Counted from the first letter of the stretch, positions 36,655-45,830 are shown. The stretch is 64,000 nt of DNA from Paenibacillus sp. cl123 (GCF_900101595.1 NZ_FMYY01000006.1:148362-212361), one strand, 5' to 3'. Notes: generated from the letters alone by a model not told the origin. Translations and numbers: made by a program.

Positions 36655-36683
36655 TTGTGCGGACGGCTCTTGTTTCTTATAAT
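36655..36683 (+). promoter_or_regulatory. Sigma-A promoter of the double-MerR gene
   Basis: TTGTGC, 17 bases, TATAAT. It overlaps the upstream extension of the open frame, which supports the later GTG start at 36729. Confidence 0.7.
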
Positions 36684-36728
36684 ATTGTTGCTGAACTTGA
36701 GAGTTTGACTTTAAGGAAGGTGCCGCAG

Positions 36729-37436
36729 GTGGACAAAACTTTTACGCCAAAACAGATGGCAAAGAAACTTCGTGTCAGCACCACAACCTTGCGAAGATAT
36801 GAAAGTCTTGATTTGGTGCCTGACGTACCTCGGACAGCCAGTAACCGAAGAACTTATACTTCGTTGCATGTTCAAGCTTTCCTTGCACTGCGGTCCTTGA
36901 TCAAAGGATTCGATGTGCCTACCGCCTACAAGGTCATGAGCTTATTGAAAAAAGGCCGCGTCGAACAAGCGCTTTGGGCGATTAATTTACAACAATACAA
37001 TATTCAGGTAGAAAAGCAGCGAATCGAAGAGATCATGGGCCTCATTCATCAAACTGATTTCTCCATGTACAGAAATATACGGGTCACGGAAGAGTTGAAA
37101 ATCGGGGAGGTCGCCGCTATCGCCGGCGTAAACCCGTCCGCTATTCGGCATTGGGAAAAGGAAGGGCTGCTGCGCGCCAAGCGGAATCAGGAAAACAGAT
37201 ATCGAGTTTTCACGTCGCAGGAATTAAAAAAGATTATTGTGCTAAGCAGCTTAAGAAAAACCGTCTTTTTCATTGACAGCATGAAGCAGCTGCTGGAAGC
37301 TTTGGAGACCCATGATCTAACGACAATCGAACGCTCCTTCAAAGCGGCTCTTCAGAAGCTGAATGAGCAGTTGGAAAAGCAAATGAAGGGCGTGTCGGAA
37401 ATGATGAGATATATACAATGCTCTAACATGGAGTAA
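36729..37436 (+). CDS. Regulator with two MerR-type HTH domains, GTG start
   Basis: A 235-residue protein with one MerR HTH at the N-terminus (FTPKQMAKKLRVSTTTLRRYE, residues about 5-25, shown in part) and a second in the middle (LKIGEVAAIAGVNPSAIRHW, about 122-141), each followed by the wing (RTYTS; NRYRVFTS). A C-terminal coil follows. Having two complete DNA-binding domains in one chain is unusual; a normal MerR works as a dimer. The GTG at 36729 lies 8 bases after AAGGAAGG. It is divergent from the DUF6273-RCC1 pair and likely controls it (inference). Confidence 0.75.
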   Translation: MDKTFTPKQMAKKLRVSTTTLRRYESLDLVPDVPRTASNRRTYTSLHVQAFLALRSLIKGFDVPTAYKVMSLLKKGRVEQALWAINLQQYNIQVEKQRIEEIMGLIHQTDFSMYRNIRVTEELKIGEVAAIAGVNPSAIRHWEKEGLLRAKRNQENRYRVFTSQELKKIIVLSSLRKTVFFIDSMKQLLEALETHDLTTIERSFKAALQKLNEQLEKQMKGVSEMMRYIQCSNME

Positions 37437-37445
37437 ATGGTTCAA

Positions 37446-37481
37446 CTAAAAAGCATCGACCTTGTGGTCGATGCTTTTTAG
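37446..37481. terminator. Bidirectional intrinsic terminator
   Basis: A perfect 16-bp stem (CTAAAAAGCATCGACC) with loop TTGT and A/T runs built into both ends. It serves the double-MerR gene and the convergent PBP gene. Confidence 0.9.
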
Positions 37482-37568
37482 CTGCTGCTGCGGTCTCCTA
37501 CCTGAGCGAAATAATCGCTATAAATGACAAGCGGCAATCCCGTTGCCGAAGGGGAAATGGAATGTCCG

Positions 37569-40118
37569 TCATCCATCGTCCTTGCGCGAATCCCGCAGCT
37601 TATTGCGGATATCTTCGATCCATCGCTCCGCCGGGCTGTTTTTCTCGTTGTCCTTCTTCTTTTTAGAGTTTTCCTCTTTCTTGTTTTTCCCCGGAGCTTC
37701 CTTCTCCTTCTCCCGCTTCTCTTCCTTCTCCCGTTTCTCTTTTTCTCTCTGCTCTGCCTGCAGTCTGGCCTTCTCTTCCTCTCGGGCCCGCAGCACCTCC
37801 GGCGGCACGGGGAACGGCTTCACGGCCGTTCCCTGCAGTCCCCGCGACATAATCTCACGGAACAGGACAGCCGGCACGGACCCGCCCGAGGTGGTCAAAT
37901 AGTGATTGCGGTCTGTCTGATCGTATCCGATCCAAATAGCAGCCGCCAGCTCGGGCGTATAGCCGACAAACCAGGCGTCTTTGGCTCCCTGGCTGCCTGC
38001 GGAAGCAAATTCCTCCGTGTCCGGCAGCTGGGTCGTGCCGGTTTTGCCGGCCGTTGGCCTGCCCGGGATATTGGCGGCCGTGCCGGTGCCCGAAGTTACG
38101 GCCTCCTGCAGCAGCGAGGTCAGCGCATACGCATGAAGAGGCGAGGTGACGGTCGTTTGCGGGGGCTGCGCCTCAACCAGCACGCTGCCGTCCTTCGCTG
38201 TGATGCGGACGATGGCATGCGCTTCATGCCGGACACCCTGGTTGGCGATCGCGCCGTAAGCGGAGGCCATCTGGAGCGGAGAGACGCCTTGGCTCAGTCC
38301 GCCGAGCGCGAGGCTCAAGTGCCGGTCTTCCTCGGTGAGCGCAATGCCGGTACGGCGCAAATAGTCGAGACCGGTCTCTATGCCGATCTCGTTCAGCAGC
38401 CAAACCGCCGGAATGTTCCAAGACCGGATGACCGCCTCCTGCAGGGTAACCTCCCCGCGGGTTTTGCCGTCCCAGTCACGCGGCCGGTAACCGGCTATGT
38501 CCAGCTCTCCGTCGAAGAGCGGAGAGGCGGCCGTGTAGCCGAGCTCCAGAGCCGGACCGTAGACGGCCAAAGGCTTGAACGCCGAGCCGGGCTGACGCTT
38601 AAGCTCCGTGGCCCGGTTGAAGCCGCGGTAAGTCTGCTCGCCTCGGCCGCCGACGATAGCCCGTACGGCACCGGTCGCCGGGTCGAGCACGACGGCCGCC
38701 CCTTGGATGGGCCGATCGTCAGGACTGGCGGGGAACAGCTCCGCCTGGGCGAATACGCTATCTGCCGTCTGCTGCAAATTCAGATCCATTGTCGTATGGA
38801 TGCGCAGTCCCTGCGTCAGGATCTGCTGCTCAGTCAATCCGTATTTGGCCGCGGCTTCATCCATCACATAGTCGACGAATGCGGGGAATTTCCCCTTCAG
38901 GGACTCTCCGTTGTCGGTATGCAGATTCAGCGGCTCGGCGGACGCCTTCGCATAATCCTCTGCCGTGATCATCTCCTGCTCCTTCATAAGCGACAGCACG
39001 AGATTGCGGCGCTCCAACGCCGCTTCGGGATTGCGGAGCGGAGAGAAGCGGTTCGGCGCTTTGGGGAGCCCGGCCAGCAGGGCTGCCTCTGATAAGGACA
39101 GCTTCTCGACGGATTTGCCGAAATATTGCTGAGCCGCTCCCTGCACGCCCCACCGTCCTTCGCCGAAATAAATGCTGTTCAAATACAGCTCCAAAATCTC
39201 TTCTTTGCTGTGAGAGACATGAATTTTGACCGCGTAGCCCAGCTCCTTGATTTTTCTCGTCAACGTCTTGTCGGAGGAAAGGAACATATTTTTGGCGAGC
39301 TGCTGAGTGATGGTGCTGCCGCCTTCTTCAAGCGAACCGGCCTGCAGATCGCGCAGCAGCGCCCGTGCCATCGACCTCAGATCATAGCCGCGGTGCTCGT
39401 AGAAGCGCCGGTCTTCGACAGCGATGATGGCGTTCTGCAGCGACTTAGGAATTTGCGCCAGCGGTACCGGCTCCATTCTCGAGGAGGACAGCTGGGAGAC
39501 CGGCTGTCCGTTCGCGTCTAGGACCAGACTCGGTTCCGGCAGCGGATGCTCCAGCTTGCTGATATCCAGCCCGCTAACCCAGCCGGACAGCAGACCCATG
39601 GCCAGCACGAGCAAGAGGAAGCCGAAGGCGCTTATCCAGAGTAGGGTGCGCGGCTTCTTGGTGCGCGGCAGCCCGGCAGCGGCGGCGCTCACGCCGGGAG
39701 GCTTCCGTACTGCTGTCTGCGGCGGTTCCGTTAACGGGGCATTGACCCGTTTTCCATCGGCTGCCTCGGCCCTCGTCGGCTGCTCTGTGCCCGTCGTTGG
39801 CGGTGGCGGGGCGGGGCCTTCGGCTTCCGGGGCAGGCCGGCGCTTTAGCGCGCCCGGGGCGTCTGCCTCGTCCGGCGAGGCGGCTTCGGCGGGCCGGGCG
39901 ATGCTCTCGCTGCCTGCCGCCTGGCTGCGCTCGTTTGCGCTGCCGGGAAGCTTCGGCATGCGGCGATTGTCGGCGGCTTTCTCCGCCGCGCGTTCCACAG
40001 GGGCTGGCCTTGAAGCCGGCCCCGGAGCGGAAGAACCCCAAGCCGACCGCATCGCTTGGGCGGGGGAAGATTTCTTCCGGTTATTATCCGGTATATGCGA
40101 ATGACGGGGATTATTCAT
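37569..40118 (-). CDS. Class A penicillin-binding protein (PBP1A)
   Basis: An 849-residue bifunctional peptidoglycan synthase. A Pro/Ala-rich cytoplasmic tail of about 155 residues precedes one TM segment (about 158-180). The glycosyltransferase domain has Glu235 in VEDRRFYEH and GGSTITQQLAKN; the transpeptidase has nucleophile Ser512 in PGSAFKPL, SWN, and KTGTT at Lys692. A long Lys/Glu-rich tail (about 765-849) ends the protein. The cytoplasmic tail is much longer than in Bacillus PonA. AAGGGGG lies before the ATG. It is transcribed alone from a 500-bp gap. Confidence 0.93.
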   Translation of the reverse strand: MNNPRHSHIPDNNRKKSSPAQAMRSAWGSSAPGPASRPAPVERAAEKAADNRRMPKLPGSANERSQAAGSESIARPAEAASPDEADAPGALKRRPAPEAEGPAPPPPTTGTEQPTRAEAADGKRVNAPLTEPPQTAVRKPPGVSAAAAGLPRTKKPRTLLWISAFGFLLLVLAMGLLSGWVSGLDISKLEHPLPEPSLVLDANGQPVSQLSSSRMEPVPLAQIPKSLQNAIIAVEDRRFYEHRGYDLRSMARALLRDLQAGSLEEGGSTITQQLAKNMFLSSDKTLTRKIKELGYAVKIHVSHSKEEILELYLNSIYFGEGRWGVQGAAQQYFGKSVEKLSLSEAALLAGLPKAPNRFSPLRNPEAALERRNLVLSLMKEQEMITAEDYAKASAEPLNLHTDNGESLKGKFPAFVDYVMDEAAAKYGLTEQQILTQGLRIHTTMDLNLQQTADSVFAQAELFPASPDDRPIQGAAVVLDPATGAVRAIVGGRGEQTYRGFNRATELKRQPGSAFKPLAVYGPALELGYTAASPLFDGELDIAGYRPRDWDGKTRGEVTLQEAVIRSWNIPAVWLLNEIGIETGLDYLRRTGIALTEEDRHLSLALGGLSQGVSPLQMASAYGAIANQGVRHEAHAIVRITAKDGSVLVEAQPPQTTVTSPLHAYALTSLLQEAVTSGTGTAANIPGRPTAGKTGTTQLPDTEEFASAGSQGAKDAWFVGYTPELAAAIWIGYDQTDRNHYLTTSGGSVPAVLFREIMSRGLQGTAVKPFPVPPEVLRAREEEKARLQAEQREKEKREKEEKREKEKEAPGKNKKEENSKKKKDNEKNSPAERWIEDIRNKLRDSRKDDG

Positions 40119-40537
40119 AGGTGACGACCCCCTTGCTGATAGTGTCCCGTTTTTTAATGGCGGTTTGGCTGTTGCCTGCGCACAGTTAGTTTATTCGTAA
40201 GCCGGTATCGTTTTGGCGTGGTGGCCAAGCGAAATGACCGGGAAACCGGGTGCGGATTCTTTTGCCGCCGGAGAATTGTTGCATGCTGCATGCTGCATGC
40301 AGAGCTCACCGTGGATGTTTAGTAAGCCTTTCCGAGTAGGCCGACAGGCGGACAATGATTGCGTGAATCGAAGTCGCATCGAGCCTGGATTATGAGTGCA
40401 AGCTCGCCGTTGGTCTTAAACGAGCTGTGAGCGGCCCGGCCGGGCGCTGCAAGCCTGCGGGCGGTCTCAAGCTTCGGAATATTCGGCAAACAGATTTCAC
40501 TAAAACTCCCGAGGCTTTATCTGCGTCTTCTTAGGCT
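40119..40537. other. Intergenic upstream of PBP1A, no gene seen
   Basis: It holds the PBP1A leader and a short tandem of TGCATGC at 40278-40300. I see no strong promoter, RNA gene or coding frame with a ribosome binding site. Confidence 0.4.
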
Positions 40538-40581
40538 AAAAAAGGGCGCCCGACCGGCAGCACACACCGGAAGGGGCCCTC
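40538..40581 (-). terminator. Intrinsic terminator of the 40.6-kb gene
   Basis: On the minus strand AGGGCCCC...GGGCGCCCT forms an imperfect stem enclosing CCGG/CCGG and is followed by TTTTTT. Confidence 0.7.
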
Positions 40582-40621
40582 TACATGTTCGTATGGAGCG
40601 GTTAGCCTGGTTACACGTCTA

Positions 40622-41080
40622 CTATTGGACGGGATCGGGATGCATGCCGCCTGCACGGATCTTGGCATTTGTCGGCAGCTTGGCCATAGATCGGCCCAGA
40701 CGCCGGACTTCCTCCTCATTGCTTGCCATATGGCCATTCATGGCTGTTTCGACGGGCAGAAATTTTGTCTTGGACGGACTTGTGTCCAGGTAATCGGCGA
40801 TATCGACCAGAATCTCGCGCGCGGCCCCTGTGATAGCGGCCGGAACCTCACCTTTGCCGGCAAACGTAGCTTCATTTAAGTTAATATGGGTCAAGCCGTT
40901 GTCCTGTGTTTGTGCATATAACCGAAAGGGGTACTCCCTCGAAGAGGAGGGATCTCGAAACGACAGTTCGTAGACGACGCCCGATAGGGCTGGCGACTTG
41001 GTGAAACCAAGCGTAGCAAGCGTACTGTGGACATGGGCAAATGGCTTTGCGATCGACGGCAGCGTTTTCTTACGAGACAT
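40622..41080 (-). CDS. Unknown basic cytosolic protein
   Basis: 152 residues, starting MSRKKTLPSIAKPFAHVHST. It contains SGVVYELSFRDPSSSREYPF and HINLNEATF and ends GGMHPDPVQ. It has no membrane segment, signal or cysteine. I do not recognise the family. AAGGAG lies about 10 bases before the ATG and a terminator follows, so it is a solid gene with unknown function. Confidence 0.72.
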   Translation of the reverse strand: MSRKKTLPSIAKPFAHVHSTLATLGFTKSPALSGVVYELSFRDPSSSREYPFRLYAQTQDNGLTHINLNEATFAGKGEVPAAITGAAREILVDIADYLDTSPSKTKFLPVETAMNGHMASNEEEVRRLGRSMAKLPTNAKIRAGGMHPDPVQ

Positions 41081-41310
41081 ACACGAACACTCCTTCGATT
41101 AAATACTTCGGTGCACGAACCCGCCGGCAAGGTAGGCAGAGCTGACCGAGTACCCATTACTTAAACAGGATGGGACAGGCTGAAACAGAAAAAAACCATA
41201 TTTGCCAAAATACGACTCGCACCGACTACCCTATCCACCTAAGTCGCCAAGAAGACAACCCTATGGATGCGCCGCATAGTCGTATATTCGACAAGGAATT
41301 CGAGGCGACA

Positions 41311-41404
41311 AAGCGGACAAGGCGGGGAAGTCGGAGAAGGTGAACGAGACAGATAAGGCGGACAAGGCGGGGAAGTCGGAGAAGGTGAACGAGACAGATA
41401 AGGC
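41311..41404. repeat. 45-bp direct tandem repeat in a purine-rich tract
   Basis: Two near-identical 45-bp copies (41311-41355 and 41356-41400) begin a third. They contain GCGGACAAGGCGGGGAAGTC. The surrounding 41311-41640 is strongly purine-rich on the plus strand, with many degenerate GCGGACAAG units. In one frame it would give a 15-residue repeat KADKAGKSEKVNETD, but there is no ATG or ribosome binding site and it runs into the 3' end of the HAD gene antisense. The remainder of the gap 41081-41693 shows nothing else. Confidence 0.7.
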
Positions 41405-41693
41405 GGACAACACGTACAAGTTGGACAAAGGCGGGCAAATCGGACGAAATAATGAGGCGGTCAAGGCGGGTAAAACGGGCAAGGTGGGTGAGGCGGACAA
41501 GTTGGAAGAGGCGAGTAAGGGGGGAGACGGTAAGACGAACAAGACGGCAAGGCGGCAAGGCGGACAAGGCGGACAAGAGACGAGGGGGGAAAGCCGTACA
41601 AGCCGGACAGCGCGGACTGCCCAATGTGCTCCAATCCGCAAATGCGGACCTGCGGCATACGAGGCAGTCCTATGCTATACTGGAGGCATCTGG

Positions 41694-42473
41694 CTACAGC
41701 AAGCCGACGAGCTTGAGCCCTTGTCTTATGCCGTCCTGCGAGCTGGTGCCGGTGACCAGGTCGGCCAGCTGCTTGACTTCATCCGGGGCGTTGCCCATAG
41801 CGATCCCGGTGCCGACCAGAGACAGCATCTCCTTGTCGTTCAGCCCGTCGCCGAAGGCGTAGCAGCGCTCGGGGGAAGCCCCCAGCACGTCCAGCAGCTT
41901 GCCGATGCCGACGGCTTTGGAGCCCCCGGCCGGCATGACGTCTGCGGCCAGCGCATGCCAGCGGTAGAAGCGGTATTCGGGGAAGCTCTCCGCATACAGC
42001 CCTCCGTCGGCATCGGGGCAAAATAAATACGCCTGATAGACCGGGGAATGCTTATAGAACAAAGGATCGACCGAAGGATACTCCAGCTGCAGCGAGCCGA
42101 AGCTGTCGCCAAGCAGAGGATGGGCGGCATGGGAAGCGCATAGCAGCGTATCGCTGCTGAAGGCCAGGCAATGCCCGCGATCCGAAGCGAAAGCATGCAT
42201 GGCTTCCAGGCGCTCCGGGTCCATCCGAGAGGCGTGAATTTCGCGGCCTTGATGCACGACATACTGGCCGTTGGCCGACACGTAAGAGTCGATGCCAAGC
42301 TCTTCCCGCAGCCAGGCGAACTGAGTGGGCATGCGTCCGGTGGAGAGAATCGTCGTAATGCCGTTTGCTTGAAGCTCCTTCACCGCTTGTCTGGTCGACT
42401 CGGGCAGACGGTTGCTGTGGTCCAGCAGAGTGCCGTCGATATCGAAAAATACATAGGTTCCATGATGGGGCAT
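41694..42473 (-). CDS. HAD-superfamily Cof-type phosphatase
   Basis: A 259-residue phosphatase with a C2B cap. Motif I is FFDIDGTLLD (nucleophile Asp11, acid/base Asp13), motif II LSTGR, motif III lysine in GGSKAVGIG, and motif IV GDGLNDKEM. The cap lies between motifs II and III. Probable substrates are sugar phosphates or nucleotides. ATG 42473 follows GCGAGGAA; upstream in-frame ATGs lack this. It is divergent from a LacI regulator with a palindrome between them, suggesting joint regulation by a sugar-related signal. Confidence 0.85.
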   Translation of the reverse strand: MPHHGTYVFFDIDGTLLDHSNRLPESTRQAVKELQANGITTILSTGRMPTQFAWLREELGIDSYVSANGQYVVHQGREIHASRMDPERLEAMHAFASDRGHCLAFSSDTLLCASHAAHPLLGDSFGSLQLEYPSVDPLFYKHSPVYQAYLFCPDADGGLYAESFPEYRFYRWHALAADVMPAGGSKAVGIGKLLDVLGASPERCYAFGDGLNDKEMLSLVGTGIAMGNAPDEVKQLADLVTGTSSQDGIRQGLKLVGLL

Positions 42474-42644
42474 AGTCGATTCCTCGCTCTGCATGATCTT
42501 TGCGGCATCCGTCACGCCGGTCGTCGCAGGACACACCCGTCACGCCGTCTTGCCGCAGGTGAAGCGATGTGGAAGCCGCTTGTGAATCTGCCTCAGCGGC
42601 AAATACGGTACGGTTGTCGCTCGCTTCCCGTTCAGCTTACTTTG

Positions 42645-42658
42645 TGAAATGCATTTCA
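42645..42658. promoter_or_regulatory. Palindrome, putative LacI-family operator
   Basis: TGAAATGCATTTCA is a perfect 14-bp palindrome in the divergent HAD/LacI gap. It resembles the LacI-family pattern TGnAAnCGnTTnCA, but with a GC centre. Confidence 0.45.
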
Positions 42659-42783
42659 TGTCAAGCCATTTTTTCAATATCTTCAGAAAGTATGGCTCCG
42701 GTGATTGTTCGATTTCTTGGTAAACACACGGCATTGAAAGAAGCCTTAAGGCGGTTATCCTCGACAAGCAAAGGGTGGGGCTC

Positions 42784-43761
42784 GTGGCTAACATCAAACA
42801 AATCGCCCAGGCGGCCGGCGTATCGGTGACGACTGTCTCGCGCGTCCTGAACGGACATCCCTACGTATCGGAAGCCAAGCGGGAGGCCGTCCAAGCGGCG
42901 GTGGAAGCCTTGGATTATGCGCGCAACGCCAATGCGGTTCATCTGATTAAAGGCAAAACCAATATGATCGGGGTTATGCTTCCTTATGTGAATCATGCGT
43001 ATTTCGGAGCATTGGTGGAAGGGATCGGCCATGGAGCCCTCCAGAATCATGTCCAGCTGCTGCTGTGTCAGACCAACTATGAGCCGGACAAGGAGCTGGA
43101 GGTGCTGGAGATGCTGAAGATGAAGCAGCTTGACGGGCTGGTCATCTGCTCCAAGGCTTCGTCCTGGGACATCATTCGAGCTTATACGGGATGGGGACCG
43201 ATCGTAGCTTGCGAGGATGTGGGGGAGCTGCCGATTTCGGCGGTTTATGTCGATCATTACGGCTGCTTCGAGCTGGGCATCCGGTATTTGATCCGCAAAG
43301 GTCACCGGCGCATCGGCTATTGCCTGAGCCGGACGGACAGCAGCAGCGGCATGCTTCGCCGCGAGGCTTATTTAGCGATTATGAACGAGCTGGGCGAGCC
43401 TGTCCGGGAGCAGTGGATGTTCAGCGACTGCATCCAGATGGAGGACGGTGCGCGAGTGGTCGGCCGCCTGCTGGATATGGAGGAGCGTCCTACCGCCCTG
43501 CTGGTAGCCGGCGACACGGTAGCCGCCGGCATCCTGGCGGAGGCGGAGCGCTGCGGACTGCGCGTACCGGAGGATCTGGCCGTCATCGGACTGGATAATC
43601 AGCCGATAGCGCGGGTGCTCGGCATCACGACGATTGACAACCAGCTGGATATGATGGGTGAGGCCGCCTTCCGTTTGCTCCACGATCAGGTGACAGGGCG
43701 TTCGGAACGGCCCCAGAAACGGGAGCTGTCCTGCCGCCTGCTGGAGCGGAGAACGGTATGA
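42784..43761 (+). CDS. LacI-family transcriptional regulator, GTG start
   Basis: A 325-residue repressor. The HTH and hinge are NIKQIAQAAGVSVTTVSRVL followed by NGHPYVSEAKREAV, then the periplasmic-binding-like sensor domain begins MIGVMLPYVNHAYFGAL. ALLVAGDTVAAGIL and VIGLDNQPIARV are the usual core elements. GTG 42784 is preferred for its AAGGGTGGGG spacing; GTG 42775 is possible. The effector is unknown. The likely target is the divergent HAD gene or itself. Confidence 0.86.
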   Translation: MANIKQIAQAAGVSVTTVSRVLNGHPYVSEAKREAVQAAVEALDYARNANAVHLIKGKTNMIGVMLPYVNHAYFGALVEGIGHGALQNHVQLLLCQTNYEPDKELEVLEMLKMKQLDGLVICSKASSWDIIRAYTGWGPIVACEDVGELPISAVYVDHYGCFELGIRYLIRKGHRRIGYCLSRTDSSSGMLRREAYLAIMNELGEPVREQWMFSDCIQMEDGARVVGRLLDMEERPTALLVAGDTVAAGILAEAERCGLRVPEDLAVIGLDNQPIARVLGITTIDNQLDMMGEAAFRLLHDQVTGRSERPQKRELSCRLLERRTV

Positions 43762-43925
43762 GGGCATGTGAGGCCGCATGGACTGGCGGCTAAGGAGGAA
43801 GAAGCGGAGCATCGCCGGCAGTTCCGGGTTCGCATCCGGCAGGGAAGGCTGCCGGATGAACCGGGGTGGCATCTGCCAGAACAGACAGGAGGCTGCCGTG
43901 CTTACCAGCTTCCTTCCTCCGTATT

Positions 43926-44336
43926 CTAATCGGATAAACCGGATGATTCATCCTCTGCCGAAGTCGATGTCCGCTTTTTGCGGCTCGTGCTGCGCAGCGC
44001 TCCCCAGGTAAGCATGGCTCCGCTGAAGTCGATCATGCTGAGCAGGAGGAAGATGGGCTTCAGCATGCCGAGCATGACGAAGACCGCCATGAACGCCGGG
44101 ATGGAAGCGCGCGTGTACACGGTCAGGTAGAAGAAGCCGCGCATATTCTCGCGCGAGGCTTGGAAATAATCGAAAGCCAAGTACAGCAGGAACATCCCGA
44201 TCAGGCGGACCCAGATGTAGCTGTCCGGCCCGTAGCCGAGCATCCCGGCGAGCCACCCGGGCGCAAGCAGCAGCGTCAAGCTGAGCGCGAACATGTAGAA
44301 GCTGAAGTAAAAGACGGTTTTAGCCGGAAAGGTCAC
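43926..44336 (-). CDS. Small integral membrane protein, GTG start
   Basis: 136 residues with four hydrophobic segments (about 5-25, 43-60, 72-90 and 92-112) and a charged C-terminal tail (TSRKKRTSTSAEDES). A GTG at 44336 follows GGGGGATTT; the frame is open further upstream but overlaps the rluF gene, so the later start is used. No family is recognised. It is divergent from rluF across 88 bp. Confidence 0.65.
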   Translation of the reverse strand: MTFPAKTVFYFSFYMFALSLTLLLAPGWLAGMLGYGPDSYIWVRLIGMFLLYLAFDYFQASRENMRGFFYLTVYTRASIPAFMAVFVMLGMLKPIFLLLSMIDFSGAMLTWGALRSTSRKKRTSTSAEDESSGLSD

Positions 44337-44424
44337 GCGAAATCCCCCAGAAACATGATATGATAAGCAGCGAACGGCAGGTATGAAAAAAGCCGCCGAT
44401 ATCGAAAGGAAAGCGAGAATAGCT

Positions 44425-45129
44425 ATGCGAATCAATAAATATATCAGCGAGACGGGCCTATGCTCCCGGCGGGAGGTAGACAAGCTCGTCGAAGCCGGCC
44501 GGGTGACGATCAACGGCGTGAAGGCCGACCTCGGCGCGCAGGTGAACGAGGGAGATCGCGTGCTGGTGGACGGCCGGCCGATTAGCGTGAAAACCAAGGC
44601 GGTCTATATCGCCTTGAACAAGCCGGTAGGCATCACCAGTACGACGGAGCGCCACGTGCAGGGCAATATTGTAGATTTCGTAGGCCACCGCGAGCGGATC
44701 TTCCCGATCGGGCGTCTGGATAAGGACTCCGAAGGTTTGATTCTGATGACCAATGACGGAGATATCGTCAACAAGGTGCTCCGCTCGGAGAACGAGCATG
44801 AGAAGGAATACATCGTCACCGTCGACCGCCCGGTCACGGCTGTATTCCTGCAAGGGATGGCCTCGGGCGTGCGCATCCTGGGGACGACGACCAAGCCGTG
44901 CAAGATCAGCCGGATCGATGAGCGGACCTTCCGGATCATCCTCACGCAAGGGCTTAACCGGCAAATCCGCCGGATGTGCAGCGCCTTCGGCTATGAGGTC
45001 CGGCGGCTGAAGCGCGTGCGCATCATGAATATCCGGCTGGCCTCGCTCCCCGTGGGGAAGTGGCGGGAGCTGACCGAGACGGAGCTTTCGGAGCTGCTCC
45101 GTCTGATCGGTCATGAGCCGACCCGTTAA
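44425..45129 (+). CDS. rluF: 23S rRNA pseudouridine synthase, RluF-like
   Basis: A 234-residue RsuA/RluB/E/F-family enzyme that isomerises uridine in 23S rRNA. An S4 RNA-binding domain ([20 protein letters not shown]) precedes the synthase core, with catalytic Asp in [22 protein letters not shown] and GLNRQIRRM. The last motif and the length fit RluF (U2604). ATG 44425 begins exactly at the S4 domain. Its 3' end meets the response regulator gene tail to tail with 8 bases between. Confidence 0.88.
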   Translation: MRINKYISETGLCSRREVDKLVEAGRVTINGVKADLGAQVNEGDRVLVDGRPISVKTKAVYIALNKPVGITSTTERHVQGNIVDFVGHRERIFPIGRLDKDSEGLILMTNDGDIVNKVLRSENEHEKEYIVTVDRPVTAVFLQGMASGVRILGTTTKPCKISRIDERTFRIILTQGLNRQIRRMCSAFGYEVRRLKRVRIMNIRLASLPVGKWRELTETELSELLRLIGHEPTR

Positions 45130-45137
45130 GCCGCCGC

Positions 45138-45830
45138 TCAGCCATTGAATTTGTAGCCGGTTCCGCGGACGGTCAAAATATACCGGGGATCGGCAGGGTT
45201 CGGCTCCACTTTTTTGCGCAGGTTGCTGATGTGAACGAGCAGCGTACGGGTATCGCCGTTGCTGTCCACTCCCCAGGTAAGCTTGTACAGCTGCTCGAGC
45301 GACATCACTTGGCCCGGTGTCCGGGCCAGATGCAGGAGCAGGTCGAACTCCTTCGAGGATAAGGGTACGGGCCGTCCCCTCACTTTGACGGTACGGCTCA
45401 GCAGGTCGATCTCCAGGCCCGGGTAGGACAAAATCTGGGCCTCCTCTTTGTGCTGCTCCAGCAGCTGGCTCCGGCGCAAATGCGCTTTGACGCGGGCTAC
45501 AAGCTGCCCGGGGCTGAAAGGCTTGGTCATATAATCATCCCCGCCGATGCTGAAGCCGAGGATGATGTCCATGTCTTCGCTTTTGCAGCTCAGAAAGAGG
45601 ATCGGCGTCGTATAATGCTTGCGTATCTGACGGCATACTTCAATTCCGTCGAGCTCCGGCAGCAAAATATCCAATATGACCAGATCCGGTCTGTACAGAC
45701 GGACCATCTCGATGGCTTCCGCTCCATTGGAGGAGCTAAGTACGTCAAATCCCTCTTTTCTTAAATATAATGTAATCAGCTCGACGATTTCCGTCTCATC
45801 GTCCACGATCAAAATTTTTTCTCCAGACAT
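45138..45830 (-). CDS. OmpR/PhoB-family response regulator
   Basis: 230 residues. Receiver domain: VDDE pocket, phospho-acceptor Asp54 in VILDILLPELDG, LSCKSED and TKPFSPG. The winged helix (about 135-228) has PLSSKEFDLLLHLART and a final VRGTGYKFNG. ATG 45830 follows GGAGGAG. It is divergent from the 7TM histidine kinase 70 bp away, which is an unusual arrangement for a two-component pair; those two are the natural partners here. Confidence 0.88.
   Translation of the reverse strand: MSGEKILIVDDETEIVELITLYLRKEGFDVLSSSNGAEAIEMVRLYRPDLVILDILLPELDGIEVCRQIRKHYTTPILFLSCKSEDMDIILGFSIGGDDYMTKPFSPGQLVARVKAHLRRSQLLEQHKEEAQILSYPGLEIDLLSRTVKVRGRPVPLSSKEFDLLLHLARTPGQVMSLEQLYKLTWGVDSNGDTRTLLVHISNLRKKVEPNPADPRYILTVRGTGYKFNG

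Noticed and set aside
37524-39092. Long plus-strand frame opposite PBP1A
   Set aside because: It is antisense to a PBP with all catalytic motifs; its Leu/Arg-rich composition is typical of a shadow.
41340-42026. Lys/Asp/Gly-rich plus-strand frame
   Set aside because: It arises from the purine repeat tract and runs antisense into the HAD gene; only a GTG start and no ribosome binding site.
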